DNA of 64,000 nucleotides from Rubrivivax sp. (GCA_022842305.1 JALHPY010000006.1:21778-85777), one strand, 5' to 3'. Positions 40,466 to 52,197 are shown, counted from the stretch's first letter. The notes: a model not told the origin generated them from the letters alone. Numbers and translations are program-made.

Positions 40466-42076
40466 ATGCACACCGATGCCCCCAGCCCGCCCAGCACCGC
40501 CCACCTGATGCGCGGCGCCGACTACCGCGAATCGCTGCGCCGGCTGCGCCCCGTGGTGTACGTGGACGGCCGGCGCATCGAGTCGGTGGCCGACGAGCCC
40601 GCGCTTCAGCCCGGCATCAACGCCCTGGCGGTGACCTATGACTTTGCGCACGACCCGGCGCTGGCGCCGCTGATGCTGGCGCGCCAGGGCACGCGCGCGC
40701 TGCCGGTGAACCGCATGCTGCACGTGGACGAATCGGCGGGCGACCTGCTCAACAAGCTGGAGGCGGTGCGCATCCTGTGCCAGGAAACCGGCTGCGCGCA
40801 GCGCTACCTGGCGCACGACGCGCTGGGCGCCCTGGCCCAGGTGTGCGCGCGCATAGCCGACGCCGACGGCAGCAACGAGCTGCGCGCGCGCTTTGCCGCC
40901 TACCTGGAACACGTGCAGGCGGCCGACCTGGCGCTGGGCATTGCCATGACCGACGCCAAGGGCGATCGATCCAAGCGCCCGCATGAGCAGGCCAACCCCG
41001 ACACCTACGTGCACATCGTCGAGCGCAACGCGCGCGGCATCGTCGTGTCAGGCACCAAGGCCATCGTCACCGGCGCGCCCTACATGCACGAGCTGCTGAT
41101 CATGCCGGGCCGCGCCATGGGCCCGGCCGACGCCGAATTTGCCGTGTGCTGCGCCGTGCCGATAGACGCCGCCGGCCTGACCATCGTCTCGCGCCCGGCC
41201 GGCCGGCCCGGTGACAAGGTGGAGCACGGCGCGCCGCTGTTCTCACGCCGCTACGGCCAGGCCACCGCCGTGGTGCTGCTGGACCGCGTGTTCGTGCCCT
41301 GGGAACGCGTGTTCGTTGCCGGCGAATGGCAACACGCCGGCCACCTGACGCACAGCTACGCCACCCATCACCGCCACAGCTGCATCGCCGCGCGCGCCGG
41401 CTTCGGTGATCTGCTGATCGGCGCCGGCGCGCTGATGTGCGAGGCCAACGGCCTGGACATCGCCAGCAACGCCAGCCTGCGCGAACCCATGGTCGAGCTG
41501 ATCAAGATCACCGAGGGCTTCTACGCCTGCGGCGTGGCTGCCAGCGTCTACGGCGCCCGGGATGAGTTCAGCGGCAGCTTCATGCCCGAGCCGGTGTTCG
41601 CCAACATCGGCAAGCTGCTGCTGGCCACGCAGATCTACGACATGCACCGCCTGGCGCATGAGGTCTCGGGCGGCCTGATCGTGGCCCTGCCCGGGCCCGA
41701 CGAAGACCACAACCCGGCGACTGCCGCCACCCTGGCCGAGGTGCTGCGCGCCAACCCGGCCGTACCCTACGACAAGCGCATCGAGGTGGCGCGCTTCGTC
41801 GAGGACCTGACGGCCTCGTACCAGGGCGGCTGGTATTCGGTGATCAGCCTGCACGGCGGCGGCTCGCCCGCGGCCATGAAGCAGGAGATCTGGCGCCGCT
41901 ACCCGGTGGGCAACAAGGTGGAACTGGTGGAGCGCCTGTTAGAGCGCGGCGTGCTGGCCGATGAGCAGCGCAGCATCACCGCCAACCGCCAGCCCGGCCG
42001 CTGCTGCGACCAGGGCTGCAGCACCCCGGGCCAGGCGCTGATGGTGCCGCTGCCCGAGCCCGGCCGGCGCCGCTGA
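40466..42076 (+). CDS. 4-hydroxybutyryl-CoA dehydratase / 4-hydroxyphenylacetate 3-hydroxylase family protein
   Basis: GADYRESLRRLRPVVYVDG; AMTDAKGDRSKRPHEQANPDTYVHIVERNARGIVVSGTKAIVTGA; GDLLIGAGAL; HGGGSPAAMKQEI. Confidence 0.9.
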   Translation: MHTDAPSPPSTAHLMRGADYRESLRRLRPVVYVDGRRIESVADEPALQPGINALAVTYDFAHDPALAPLMLARQGTRALPVNRMLHVDESAGDLLNKLEAVRILCQETGCAQRYLAHDALGALAQVCARIADADGSNELRARFAAYLEHVQAADLALGIAMTDAKGDRSKRPHEQANPDTYVHIVERNARGIVVSGTKAIVTGAPYMHELLIMPGRAMGPADAEFAVCCAVPIDAAGLTIVSRPAGRPGDKVEHGAPLFSRRYGQATAVVLLDRVFVPWERVFVAGEWQHAGHLTHSYATHHRHSCIAARAGFGDLLIGAGALMCEANGLDIASNASLREPMVELIKITEGFYACGVAASVYGARDEFSGSFMPEPVFANIGKLLLATQIYDMHRLAHEVSGGLIVALPGPDEDHNPATAATLAEVLRANPAVPYDKRIEVARFVEDLTASYQGGWYSVISLHGGGSPAAMKQEIWRRYPVGNKVELVERLLERGVLADEQRSITANRQPGRCCDQGCSTPGQALMVPLPEPGRRR

Positions 42077-42086
42077 ACGTTGAACG

Positions 42087-42311
42087 CTAGTTGAAGCGGC
42101 AGGCCCCCGGCCCGCCCGGGTTGCCGCAGCTGCCGCAGGGGCTGGCGGCCATGGGTGCGGCTTCGGGCGTGGCCGTGGACGTGGCAAACACCGACAGCTG
42201 CTTGGTCAGCGATACCGAGTGGCAGGCGGGGCATTCGGGCACGGTGTCCGAACGCACGAAGGCCTCGAACTCGCGGCCGCAGTCCTGGCAGGCGTACTCA
42301 AAGATGGGCAT
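42087..42311 (-). CDS. FmdB-type zinc-ribbon protein
   Basis: MPIFEYACQDCGREFEAFVRSDTVPECPACHSVSLTKQLSVFA; Cys-rich C-terminus. Confidence 0.93.
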   Translation of the reverse strand: MPIFEYACQDCGREFEAFVRSDTVPECPACHSVSLTKQLSVFATSTATPEAAPMAASPCGSCGNPGGPGACRFN

Positions 42312-42424
42312 GGCGGATCTCCTGGGGAATGGCGCATTTTCCTTCAGTCCGGCCGCGCCTGGACGCTGCATGCTTTGCACACCGCCCCCTTGAAGATCGG
42401 GGCAAGGGCCTCCACATCGGTTGC

Positions 42425-42754
42425 ATGGAACATTCCACACCGCTTTCCATCCCTGCCCGGCTGCAGAGTCTGGCTGCCATGGCCAGTCTGATCGAACGGC
42501 TGGAGCGGCAACCCTTGCGCGCCAGCGCGGCACAGTACCGCGGCGTGGCCCAGTTGCTGGACAGCCTGCTGGCCCAGGCCGCCCCCGGCGCCGAACTCGA
42601 CGCCCTGCTGGGGGCTTCGCCGGCACTGGCCGAGCTGTACGAGAATCAGCACTACGCACAGGCCGGGCTGTGCCGCTCGCCGCTGGAAGCAGGGCTCAAC
42701 GCCGAGCTGGCCGCCGCCGCCGCACTGCGCCACGCCGCCCGCACGGGGGCCTGA
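42425..42754 (+). CDS. Hypothetical protein (109 aa)
   Basis: ORF MEHSTPLSIPARLQSLAAMASLIERL...ELYENQHYAQAGLCRSPLEAGLNAELAAAAALRHAARTGA; fills a coding gap. Confidence 0.6.
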   Translation: MEHSTPLSIPARLQSLAAMASLIERLERQPLRASAAQYRGVAQLLDSLLAQAAPGAELDALLGASPALAELYENQHYAQAGLCRSPLEAGLNAELAAAAALRHAARTGA

Positions 42755-42801
42755 ACAAGCGCCGCCCCGATGCCCCCACTGAAGCGCAGCGGCCCGCCCA
42801 G

Positions 42802-42837
42802 CCCCTGACGCCAGGGCCGCAACCCTGCGGTCAGGGG
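42802..42837 (+). terminator. Two-tier hairpin upstream of the phytochrome cluster (terminator or leader element)
   Basis: CCCCTGAC-GC-CAGGG-CCGCAA-CCCTG-CG-GTCAGGGG followed by TTATGTT. Confidence 0.45.
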
Positions 42838-42975
42838 TTATGTTCGATGTCGCACAGACAGGCCTGCGGCGGCATGCGATGTTGCGGAGCCTGTGTCCTT
42901 CGCCACCCCACCCCGCTGCCCAAGATCGCCCGCGTCGGCGACGTTCCGCATGCACGCAGCCGCGGCGGGTGAACC

Positions 42976-43567
42976 GTGATCCTGCCGCGCCTGAAGCAGG
43001 CCACCGCGGCACGCCACGCCGCCATCGAAACGCGCTCGGTGCTGCTGGAGCCGGGGCTGTCGTACGCCGCTTACCGCGCCTGCCTGCGCCGCTTCTTCGG
43101 CTACTACGCCCCGCTGGAGCGGCGCCTGCTGCGCTCGCCGGCCTGGCGCGGGGCCGGGCTGGCCTATGCCGACCGGCACAAGACGCCGCTGCTGACGCAA
43201 GACCTGGCGGCACTGGGTGTCACGGCCGAGGAACTGGCGCTGAGCCCCTGGTGCCTTGCACTGCCCGACCTGCGCACCACGGCGCAGCTGTATGGCTGCC
43301 TGTATGTGATCGAAGGTGCCACCCTGGGCGGCCAGATCGTCACGAAACACCTGCAGGCCAGCCTGGGGGTCACGCCGCAGACCGGCGGCGCCTTCTTCAG
43401 CGGCTACGCCGAGCACACAGGTTCGCGTTGGAAGGCCTTCGGAGCACAGCTGAACGCCTTCGCTGAGGCATCGGGCGCCGACGAAGAAATCACTGCCAGC
43501 GCCAATGAAACCTTCGCGACGCTGGACCGCTGGCTCTACCCGGCACCCCTCAGGGCACCCCTGCACG

Positions 43568-43590
<23 letters not shown>
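42976..43590 (+). CDS. bphO: Biliverdin-producing heme oxygenase
   Basis: LKQATAARHAAIETR (proximal His); LYVIEGATLGGQIVTKHL; adjacent to phytochrome. Confidence 0.9.
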
Positions 43591-45919
<2,329 letters not shown>

Positions 45920-45921
45920 CC

Positions 45922-46344
45922 ATGCACAGGAAGTACATCCTGGTGGTCGAGGACTCGGACGAGGACTTCGAGACCGTGGCCGACGCTGCGCGCCGCGGCG
46001 GTCTGGCTCACCCCATCGTGCGCGCCAGCTCCGGGGGTGAGTGCCTGCGCCTGTTGCGCGGCGCGGCGGGGCGCCGCGATGCGCTGCCGGCGCTGGTGCT
46101 GATGGACCTGAGCACGCCCGGCGACGACGGGCGCGAAGCGCTGCGCGAGATCCGCAGCGACACCGGCCTCAAGGCACTGCCCCTGGTGGTGCTCAGCGGT
46201 TCGGCCAATCCGCGCGACCTGCAGTTCTGCTACAGCGAAGGCGCCAACGCCTACCACGTCAAGCCCGTGGACCACGCGGCGCACCTGCTGGTGCTGCAGC
46301 AGATCTTTGCGTACTGGCTGGGCAGCGTCGTGCTGCCTGCCTGA
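45922..46344 (+). CDS. Single-domain response regulator (Rcp1-like)
   Basis: YILVVEDSDEDFETVADAARRGG; LVLMDLSTPGDDGREALREIR; HVKPVDHAAHLLVL. Confidence 0.95.
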   Translation: MHRKYILVVEDSDEDFETVADAARRGGLAHPIVRASSGGECLRLLRGAAGRRDALPALVLMDLSTPGDDGREALREIRSDTGLKALPLVVLSGSANPRDLQFCYSEGANAYHVKPVDHAAHLLVLQQIFAYWLGSVVLPA

Positions 46345-46359
46345 ACCCGTGAGCACCTG

Positions 46360-48330
46360 ATGGCAATCGCAAGACCCCTATGGCACATCCTGCTGATCGA
46401 GGACAGCGCCGATGACCGCGCCGACCTGCGCCAGATGCTGCTGCAAGGCAGCCCCCGCCGCTACCGCTTCAGCGAGGCCGAACTGGGCACCGACGGCGTG
46501 CGCCAGGTGCTGGAACGCACACACGGCCCGGTTGACTGTGTGCTGCTCGACCACGACCTGCCCGACATGGACGCCCCCGAGGTGCTGGCCGCCCTGTGCC
46601 AGGGCGCCAACCTGCCGCCGTGCCCGGTGGTGGTGATCACCGGCACCGTGGGCAACAGCGGGTCCAGTCTGCTCAACGCGGGGGCGCAGGACTACATCGG
46701 CAAGCGCTGGACCACCGCCGAGAGCCTGACGCGCGCGGTCGAGAACGCCATCGAACGCTTCGCGATGCGGGCCGAGCGCCAGCGCGTAGAAGCAGCCCTG
46801 CGCACGTCCGAAGAACGCTACCGGGCACTGTTCAACTCCATCGACGCGGGGTATGCGGTGCTGGAGATGATGTTCGACAAGCAGGGCGTCGCGATCGACG
46901 CGCGCTACCTGCAGGTCAACCCGGCGTTCTCGCGCCAGAGCGGGCTGGGCGATGTCGAGGGCCGGACCGTGCGCAGCCTGATCCCCGACCTCGAGCCGGA
47001 GTGGTTCGAGACCTACGGCAGCGTGGCGCTGACGGGCGTACCCGTACGCTTCGAGCGGCACACCGAGGCGCTGAATGTCTGGTTCGAGGCCTACGCCTTC
47101 CGCCTGGGCGCACCCCAGGCTCACCAGGTGGCGGTGCTGTTCTACGACGTCACCGAGCGCAAGCAGTCCGAGCTGGCGCTGATGGCCGCCAATGCCGCCG
47201 CCGAGCGGGCCAGCCGGGCGAAGTCGGACTTCCTGCTGAGCATGAGCCATGAACTGCGCTCGCCGCTGAGCGCGATGCTGGGCTTCGCGCAGCTGATCGA
47301 AGCCGGCACGCCCGCGCCCACGCCGGCCCAGCAAGACAGCGTGCAGCAGATCCTGCACGCCGGCTGGTACCTGCTGGGCCTGATCAACGAGATCCTGGAT
47401 CTGACGGCCATCGAGTCGGGCAAGCCGGTGGTGGACTCGCAGTCGATGTCGCTGGACGAGGTGCTGGACGACTGCCGCGCCATGATCGAACCGCAGGCGC
47501 AGGCCGCAGGCATCGAGGTGCGCTTTCCGGTCTTCGAGCGGGCTTGCCTGGTGCAGGCCGACGCCATACGAACCAAGCAGGTGCTGCTGAACCTGCTGAC
47601 CAACGCCATCAAGTACAACCGCAGCCCCGGAAGCGTGGAGGTGCGCTGCGCCGCGGCCCCCGGGCAGCGCGTGCGCGTCAGCGTGCAGGACACCGGTCTC
47701 GGGCTGTCGGCGGCGCAGCTGGCGCAGCTGTTCGAACCCTTCAACCGGCTCGGCCAAGAGACAGGCGGCGAGCCGGGCACCGGCATCGGCCTGGTGATCT
47801 GCAAGCGCCTGGTCGACCTGATGGGCGGCAGCATCGGCGTCGACAGCAGCTTGGGCGTGGGCAGCTGCTTCTGGTTCGAACTGGACGCGGCGCCGGCGCA
47901 GCTGCCGCACGGCCTGCCGGTGCACACGGTGCTGTGCATCGAAGACGATCTGGCGCGTCTGCAACGGGTCAAGGACCTGCTGGAGCATCGGCCGGGCGTG
48001 TGCCTGCTGCGCGCGCGCGACATCCGCGGCGGCATCGAGACCGCGCGCTCGGCGCGGCCCGACGCGATCCTGATGGGTGTTCCCCTGGCGGACCCGGATG
48101 CCCTGCAGGCGATGCTGCAACTGGCCAAGGACCCGGCCACGGCGCACATCCCGGTCATCGCGCTGGGCACCGACGCCGTGCCGCACGACATCGAGGCCGG
48201 CCTGGCCGCGGGCTGCTTCGATTACCTGGCCCAGCCCGTGCACAGCGAAGTGCTGGCGCGGGCACTGGAACTGGCATTTCAACGAAACCACGCGGGCGGC
48301 CTGCGCGCCACCGCCGAGGAGACCATCTGA
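46360..48330 (+). CDS. Hybrid kinase: REC-PAS-HisKA-HATPase-degenerate REC
   Basis: ILLIEDSADDRADL; PAS RYRALFNSIDAGYAVLEMM; FLLSMSHELRSPLSAMLGFAQLIE; GLSAAQLAQLFEPFNRLGQETGGEPGTGIGLVICKRLVDLMGG; C-terminal REC-like domain. Confidence 0.94.
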   Translation: MAIARPLWHILLIEDSADDRADLRQMLLQGSPRRYRFSEAELGTDGVRQVLERTHGPVDCVLLDHDLPDMDAPEVLAALCQGANLPPCPVVVITGTVGNSGSSLLNAGAQDYIGKRWTTAESLTRAVENAIERFAMRAERQRVEAALRTSEERYRALFNSIDAGYAVLEMMFDKQGVAIDARYLQVNPAFSRQSGLGDVEGRTVRSLIPDLEPEWFETYGSVALTGVPVRFERHTEALNVWFEAYAFRLGAPQAHQVAVLFYDVTERKQSELALMAANAAAERASRAKSDFLLSMSHELRSPLSAMLGFAQLIEAGTPAPTPAQQDSVQQILHAGWYLLGLINEILDLTAIESGKPVVDSQSMSLDEVLDDCRAMIEPQAQAAGIEVRFPVFERACLVQADAIRTKQVLLNLLTNAIKYNRSPGSVEVRCAAAPGQRVRVSVQDTGLGLSAAQLAQLFEPFNRLGQETGGEPGTGIGLVICKRLVDLMGGSIGVDSSLGVGSCFWFELDAAPAQLPHGLPVHTVLCIEDDLARLQRVKDLLEHRPGVCLLRARDIRGGIETARSARPDAILMGVPLADPDALQAMLQLAKDPATAHIPVIALGTDAVPHDIEAGLAAGCFDYLAQPVHSEVLARALELAFQRNHAGGLRATAEETI

Positions 48331-49160
48331 TGTTGACCGAAGCCGACCTGCTGAACGCCAGAATCCTGGTCGTCGACGACCAATTGGCCCACGTGCAGTT
48401 GCTCGAGCGCCTGCTGAATGACGCCGGCTACCTGAACGTGGCCTCCACCACGGACCCGCAGCAGGTCCGCGCGCTGCACCGCGAGCAGTGCTTCGACCTC
48501 ATCCTGCTCGACCTGCTGATGCCGGTGCTGGACGGCTTTGGCGTCATGGCGGCCCTGCAGGCGGATGCCGGCAGCGGCGTGCTGCCGGTGATCGCCCTGA
48601 CCGCACAGCCGGGGCACAAGGTGCGGGCCCTGCAGGCCGGAGCGCGGGACTTCATCAACAAGCCCTTCGACATGGTGGAAGTCAAGCTCCGCATCCACCA
48701 CATGCTGGAGCTGCACCTGCTGCACAAGATGCTGGAAGCCCACAACCAGACGCTGGAGCGCACCGTGCAGGAGCGCACGGCCGAGCTGCGCGAAAGCGAA
48801 GATCGCTATCGCTGCCTGACCGAACTGGCCGTCGACTGGTTCTGGGAACAGGACGAAGTGGGCGTGGTGACGCGGGCCTCGGGGCCGGCGCTTCAACTGC
48901 TGGGCCTGCCCGACCCGGCGGCCGACACCGACGCCGGTGTCGACGCTGGCGCCATCTGGGACGCCACCGGCCGCCAGAGCCTGCAGCAGAGGATTGCGGC
49001 ACGCCGGCCCTTCCTCGACTTCATCGTTGACCGCCTGCGCGCCGACGGATCGCGCCAGCAGTTCAGGATCAGCGGCGAACCCAAGTTCGCCCGGGGCTGT
49101 GCCTATGCCGGCTACCGCGGTGTCGGCACCGAAGTGCTCAACGCAAACCCGCCCGATTGA
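48330..49160 (+). CDS. REC-coiled coil-PAS protein without output domain
   Basis: ILVVDDQLAHVQLLERLL; LILLDLLMPVLDGFGVM; YRCLTELAVDWFWEQDEVGVVTRAS, then stop; TGATG overlap with upstream gene. Confidence 0.92.
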   Translation: MLTEADLLNARILVVDDQLAHVQLLERLLNDAGYLNVASTTDPQQVRALHREQCFDLILLDLLMPVLDGFGVMAALQADAGSGVLPVIALTAQPGHKVRALQAGARDFINKPFDMVEVKLRIHHMLELHLLHKMLEAHNQTLERTVQERTAELRESEDRYRCLTELAVDWFWEQDEVGVVTRASGPALQLLGLPDPAADTDAGVDAGAIWDATGRQSLQQRIAARRPFLDFIVDRLRADGSRQQFRISGEPKFARGCAYAGYRGVGTEVLNANPPD

Positions 49161-49326
49161 GCCCGAGCCGCCGGACGGCAGGTCCGCAAGCGGCTGAGTG
49201 GACACGCTGGCGCGCTCAAGTCACGCGCCCGGCTGCCGACAACCCCTGAACGGCGGCGGTATCGGCCGTGCGGCGGGCGGCGCGACAGTGCCGCCCTGGA
49301 AACAGCACCTGCGGAGCCCCCCCCAC

Positions 49327-50874
49327 ATGCCCTCCCTCAGCATTGCCAGGCGGCTGGCACTCATCATCGCCTGCGCCGCCCTGGGCATCGTCGCCCTGGC
49401 GGGGTGGTTCCTGATCTCCGAGCGCGGGCTCATCCTGGACGAACGCCAGAGCGCCGTGCGCCAGGCGGTAGAGGTGGCGCACGGGCTGGCCCGGCACCAC
49501 CACGAGCAGGTGGGCAAGGGTACGCTCACCGACGAAGAGGCCCGCCGCCGCACGCTGGCCGCCATCAAGGCGCTGCGCTACAGCGGCGCCGAGTACTTCT
49601 GGATCAACGACATGCACCCGACGATGGTGATGCATGCCATCAAGCCCGAGCTCGACGGCAAGGACCTGACGCAGAACAAGGACCCGGCGGGCAAGCACCT
49701 GTTCGTCGAGTTCGTGCAGGTGGTGCGGGCCAGCGGCGCCGGCTACGTCTACTACCTCTGGCCCAAGCCCGGCAGCGACGCGCCGGTGCGCAAGGTCTCC
49801 TACGTCCAGGGCTTCGCGCCCTGGGGCTGGGTCATCGGCTCGGGCGTCTACATCGACACCGTGGAATCCACCTTCGCCCGGCGCGCGGCCAGCTTCGGCG
49901 TCGGCACCTTGCTGCTGGTGGCCCTGCTCGTGGCCATCGGCTGGTTCAACGCGCGCAGCCTGCTGCGCCAGTTGGGCGGCGAGCCGGCCTACGCATCGGA
50001 CGTGGCGCACCGCATCGCCGCCGGTGACCTGGGCGTGCGGATCGCCCTGCGCGCGGGCGACCAGTCCAGCATGCTGCACGCCATCGAGTCCATGCGCGGT
50101 GGCCTGGCGCAACTGGTGAAGCGCGTGCGCGACGGCTCGGAGTCGGTGGCCGTGGCCAGTACGCAGATCGCGCGCGGCAACCTCGACCTGAGCCAGCGCA
50201 CCGAGCAGCAGGCCTCGGCGCTGCAGCTCACTTCGGCCTCGATGGAGCAGCTGGGCGGCACCGTGGGCCAGAACGCCGACAACGCGCGCCAGGCCAACCA
50301 ACTGGCGCAGGGCGCGTCCACGGTGGCGGCGCAGGGCGGCAGCGTGGTCGGCCAGGTGGTGCAGACCATGCGCGGCATCAACGACAGCTCGCGCCGCATC
50401 GCCGACATCATCGGTGTCATCGACGCCATCGCCTTCCAGACCAACATCCTGGCGCTCAATGCGGCGGTCGAGGCGGCGCGCGCGGGCGACCAGGGCCGCG
50501 GCTTCGCCGTGGTCGCCACCGAGGTGCGCAGCCTGGCGGGGCGCTCGGCACAGGCCGCGCGCCAGATCAAGCAGCTCATCGCCGACAGCGTGGGCCGCGT
50601 CGAGTCGGGCACCGCGCAGGTCGAGCAGGCGCAGGCGACGATGACCGAGCTGGTGGGTTCGATCCGGCGCGTGTCGGACCTGATGGGAGAGATCAGCGCG
50701 GCCAGCGTCGAGCAGCGCCAGGGCGTGGGCCAGGTCGGTGAAGCCGTGATGCAGATGGACCGCAACACGCAGCAGAACGCAGCCCTGGTGGAACAGAGCG
50801 CCGCCGCCGCCGACAGCCTGCAGCAGCAGGCACGCCAACTGGTGCAGGCCGTGGCGGCCTTCAGGCTGGGCTGA
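49327..50874 (+). CDS. Methyl-accepting chemotaxis protein with single-Cache sensor
   Basis: [60 protein letters not shown] hairpin; no pentapeptide. Confidence 0.95.
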   Translation: MPSLSIARRLALIIACAALGIVALAGWFLISERGLILDERQSAVRQAVEVAHGLARHHHEQVGKGTLTDEEARRRTLAAIKALRYSGAEYFWINDMHPTMVMHAIKPELDGKDLTQNKDPAGKHLFVEFVQVVRASGAGYVYYLWPKPGSDAPVRKVSYVQGFAPWGWVIGSGVYIDTVESTFARRAASFGVGTLLLVALLVAIGWFNARSLLRQLGGEPAYASDVAHRIAAGDLGVRIALRAGDQSSMLHAIESMRGGLAQLVKRVRDGSESVAVASTQIARGNLDLSQRTEQQASALQLTSASMEQLGGTVGQNADNARQANQLAQGASTVAAQGGSVVGQVVQTMRGINDSSRRIADIIGVIDAIAFQTNILALNAAVEAARAGDQGRGFAVVATEVRSLAGRSAQAARQIKQLIADSVGRVESGTAQVEQAQATMTELVGSIRRVSDLMGEISAASVEQRQGVGQVGEAVMQMDRNTQQNAALVEQSAAAADSLQQQARQLVQAVAAFRLG

Positions 50875-50916
50875 GCACGCGCCGCGTCGCGCTTTGGCGG
50901 ACACTGCGGCCGTCAT

Positions 50917-51915
50917 GTGCCCCTGCCGCCGCGCGTTGAAGCGATGAGATCCTCACCAGGCCCACGCCGCTCGGGCCGGCCGCGCGCGGGCAGCCAGCCC
51001 GCGGTGCTGGTCGAGTGCGTAGGCGGCGCCGCGTGGGGCCCGCTGCTGCCGCACCTGCGGCGGGCCAGCCGCTGGGTGGTCGGCAGCGACGCGGACCCGT
51101 TGGCGTTCGGCCTCTACGAGGTCGACCATGGCTTCCTGCTCGCGCAGGACAGGCTGGACGACTACATGGAACGGTCGGTCGAGGTCTGCCGTGCGCAGGG
51201 CGTCGACATCGTCATCCCCAGCTTCGGCCCCGCCCTGCTGGCGTGGGCCGGGCTGCGCGAGCGCCTGGCCGCAGAGGGCATACAGGTCTGCGTCTCGGCG
51301 CCCGAGGTGGTGGCGATGTGCCTGGACAAGTGGCAGGTCCACGGCTTCTTGCGGGCGCAGGGCGTTCCGACGCCGCAAACGTCCTTGCAGCACGCGTTCG
51401 AGCTGATCAAGCCGCGCCATGGCGAAGGCAGCAGGGACGTGTTTCGTGCCCGGCCGGGCGGCAGCGTGCAGGTCGAGATGGACGGCTACGTCTCGCAGGA
51501 ACTGTTGATCGGCGCGGAGTACTCCGTGGACGCGCTCTGCGATGCGACGGGCAAGCCCGTCTACATCGTGCCCCGCCTGCGGTGCCGGGTGAGCGACGGA
51601 CGCTCCGTTGTCGCCCAGGTGGTCGACGATGACGAGATCGTCGCGTTCACCCGCCGCATCCTGGCCGCGGCAAGCTTCGTCGGGCCGGTGAACATCCAGT
51701 GCTTTCGCACCGAAGCCGGCTTGCGCTTCACCGATCTCAATCCGCGCATCGCGGGCGGGCTTTCGCTGTCTTTCGCAGCCACCGAGAACTGGTTCCGGCT
51801 GCTGCCGCGGCTGCTTCGCGGGGAATCGATAAGGCCCCGCCACACGGTCACGGGCCTGGTGATGATACGGCGCCTGGCAGACACGATCGTTGACGGGGCC
51901 CGGCTGATTGACTAA
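50917..51915 (+). CDS. ATP-grasp domain protein (PylC/CarB-like)
   Basis: GVPTPQTSLQHAFELIKPRHGEGSRDVFRA; QELLIGAEYSVDALCDATGKPVYIVPR; GPVNIQCFRTEAGLRFTDLNPRIAGGLSLSFAA; GTG start at 50917 or ATG at 50944. Confidence 0.88.
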   Translation: MPLPPRVEAMRSSPGPRRSGRPRAGSQPAVLVECVGGAAWGPLLPHLRRASRWVVGSDADPLAFGLYEVDHGFLLAQDRLDDYMERSVEVCRAQGVDIVIPSFGPALLAWAGLRERLAAEGIQVCVSAPEVVAMCLDKWQVHGFLRAQGVPTPQTSLQHAFELIKPRHGEGSRDVFRARPGGSVQVEMDGYVSQELLIGAEYSVDALCDATGKPVYIVPRLRCRVSDGRSVVAQVVDDDEIVAFTRRILAAASFVGPVNIQCFRTEAGLRFTDLNPRIAGGLSLSFAATENWFRLLPRLLRGESIRPRHTVTGLVMIRRLADTIVDGARLID

Positions 51916-51948
51916 TCTGCAGCGCCCGTCAACCGCATCGGAGCACTC

Positions 51949-52197
51949 ATGTCGATCACACGCAATCTGGGTCCTGGCTTGGGTGCAGCGCTGGGTTCGG
52001 ACCAGGCCACGAAGGTGATGCAACAGCAGATCGCCGAGCTCGAGCGCCAGCTCGCGCACGTCACCGAGAGCCTGGACGCGATGGCCCAGTTGAGCCAGGC
52101 CTTGTCAGCCAGCCTGTCGGCCCAGGGCAAGCGCGTGCCCAGCATGCAGAAGGTGATGACGGGGCCGAACACGTTCAAGCTGGTGTTGCGGCCCTGA
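51949..52197 (+). CDS. Small predicted coiled-coil protein (82 aa)
   Basis: GGAG ribosome-binding site 6 bp upstream; MSITRNLGPGLGAALGSDQATKVMQQQIAELERQLAHVTESLDAMAQLSQALSASLSAQGKRVPSMQKVMTGPNTFKLVLRP. Confidence 0.65.
   Translation: MSITRNLGPGLGAALGSDQATKVMQQQIAELERQLAHVTESLDAMAQLSQALSASLSAQGKRVPSMQKVMTGPNTFKLVLRP

Noticed and set aside
46378-48291. 637-aa minus-strand ORF
   Set aside because: Antisense to the hybrid kinase with no recognisable domain
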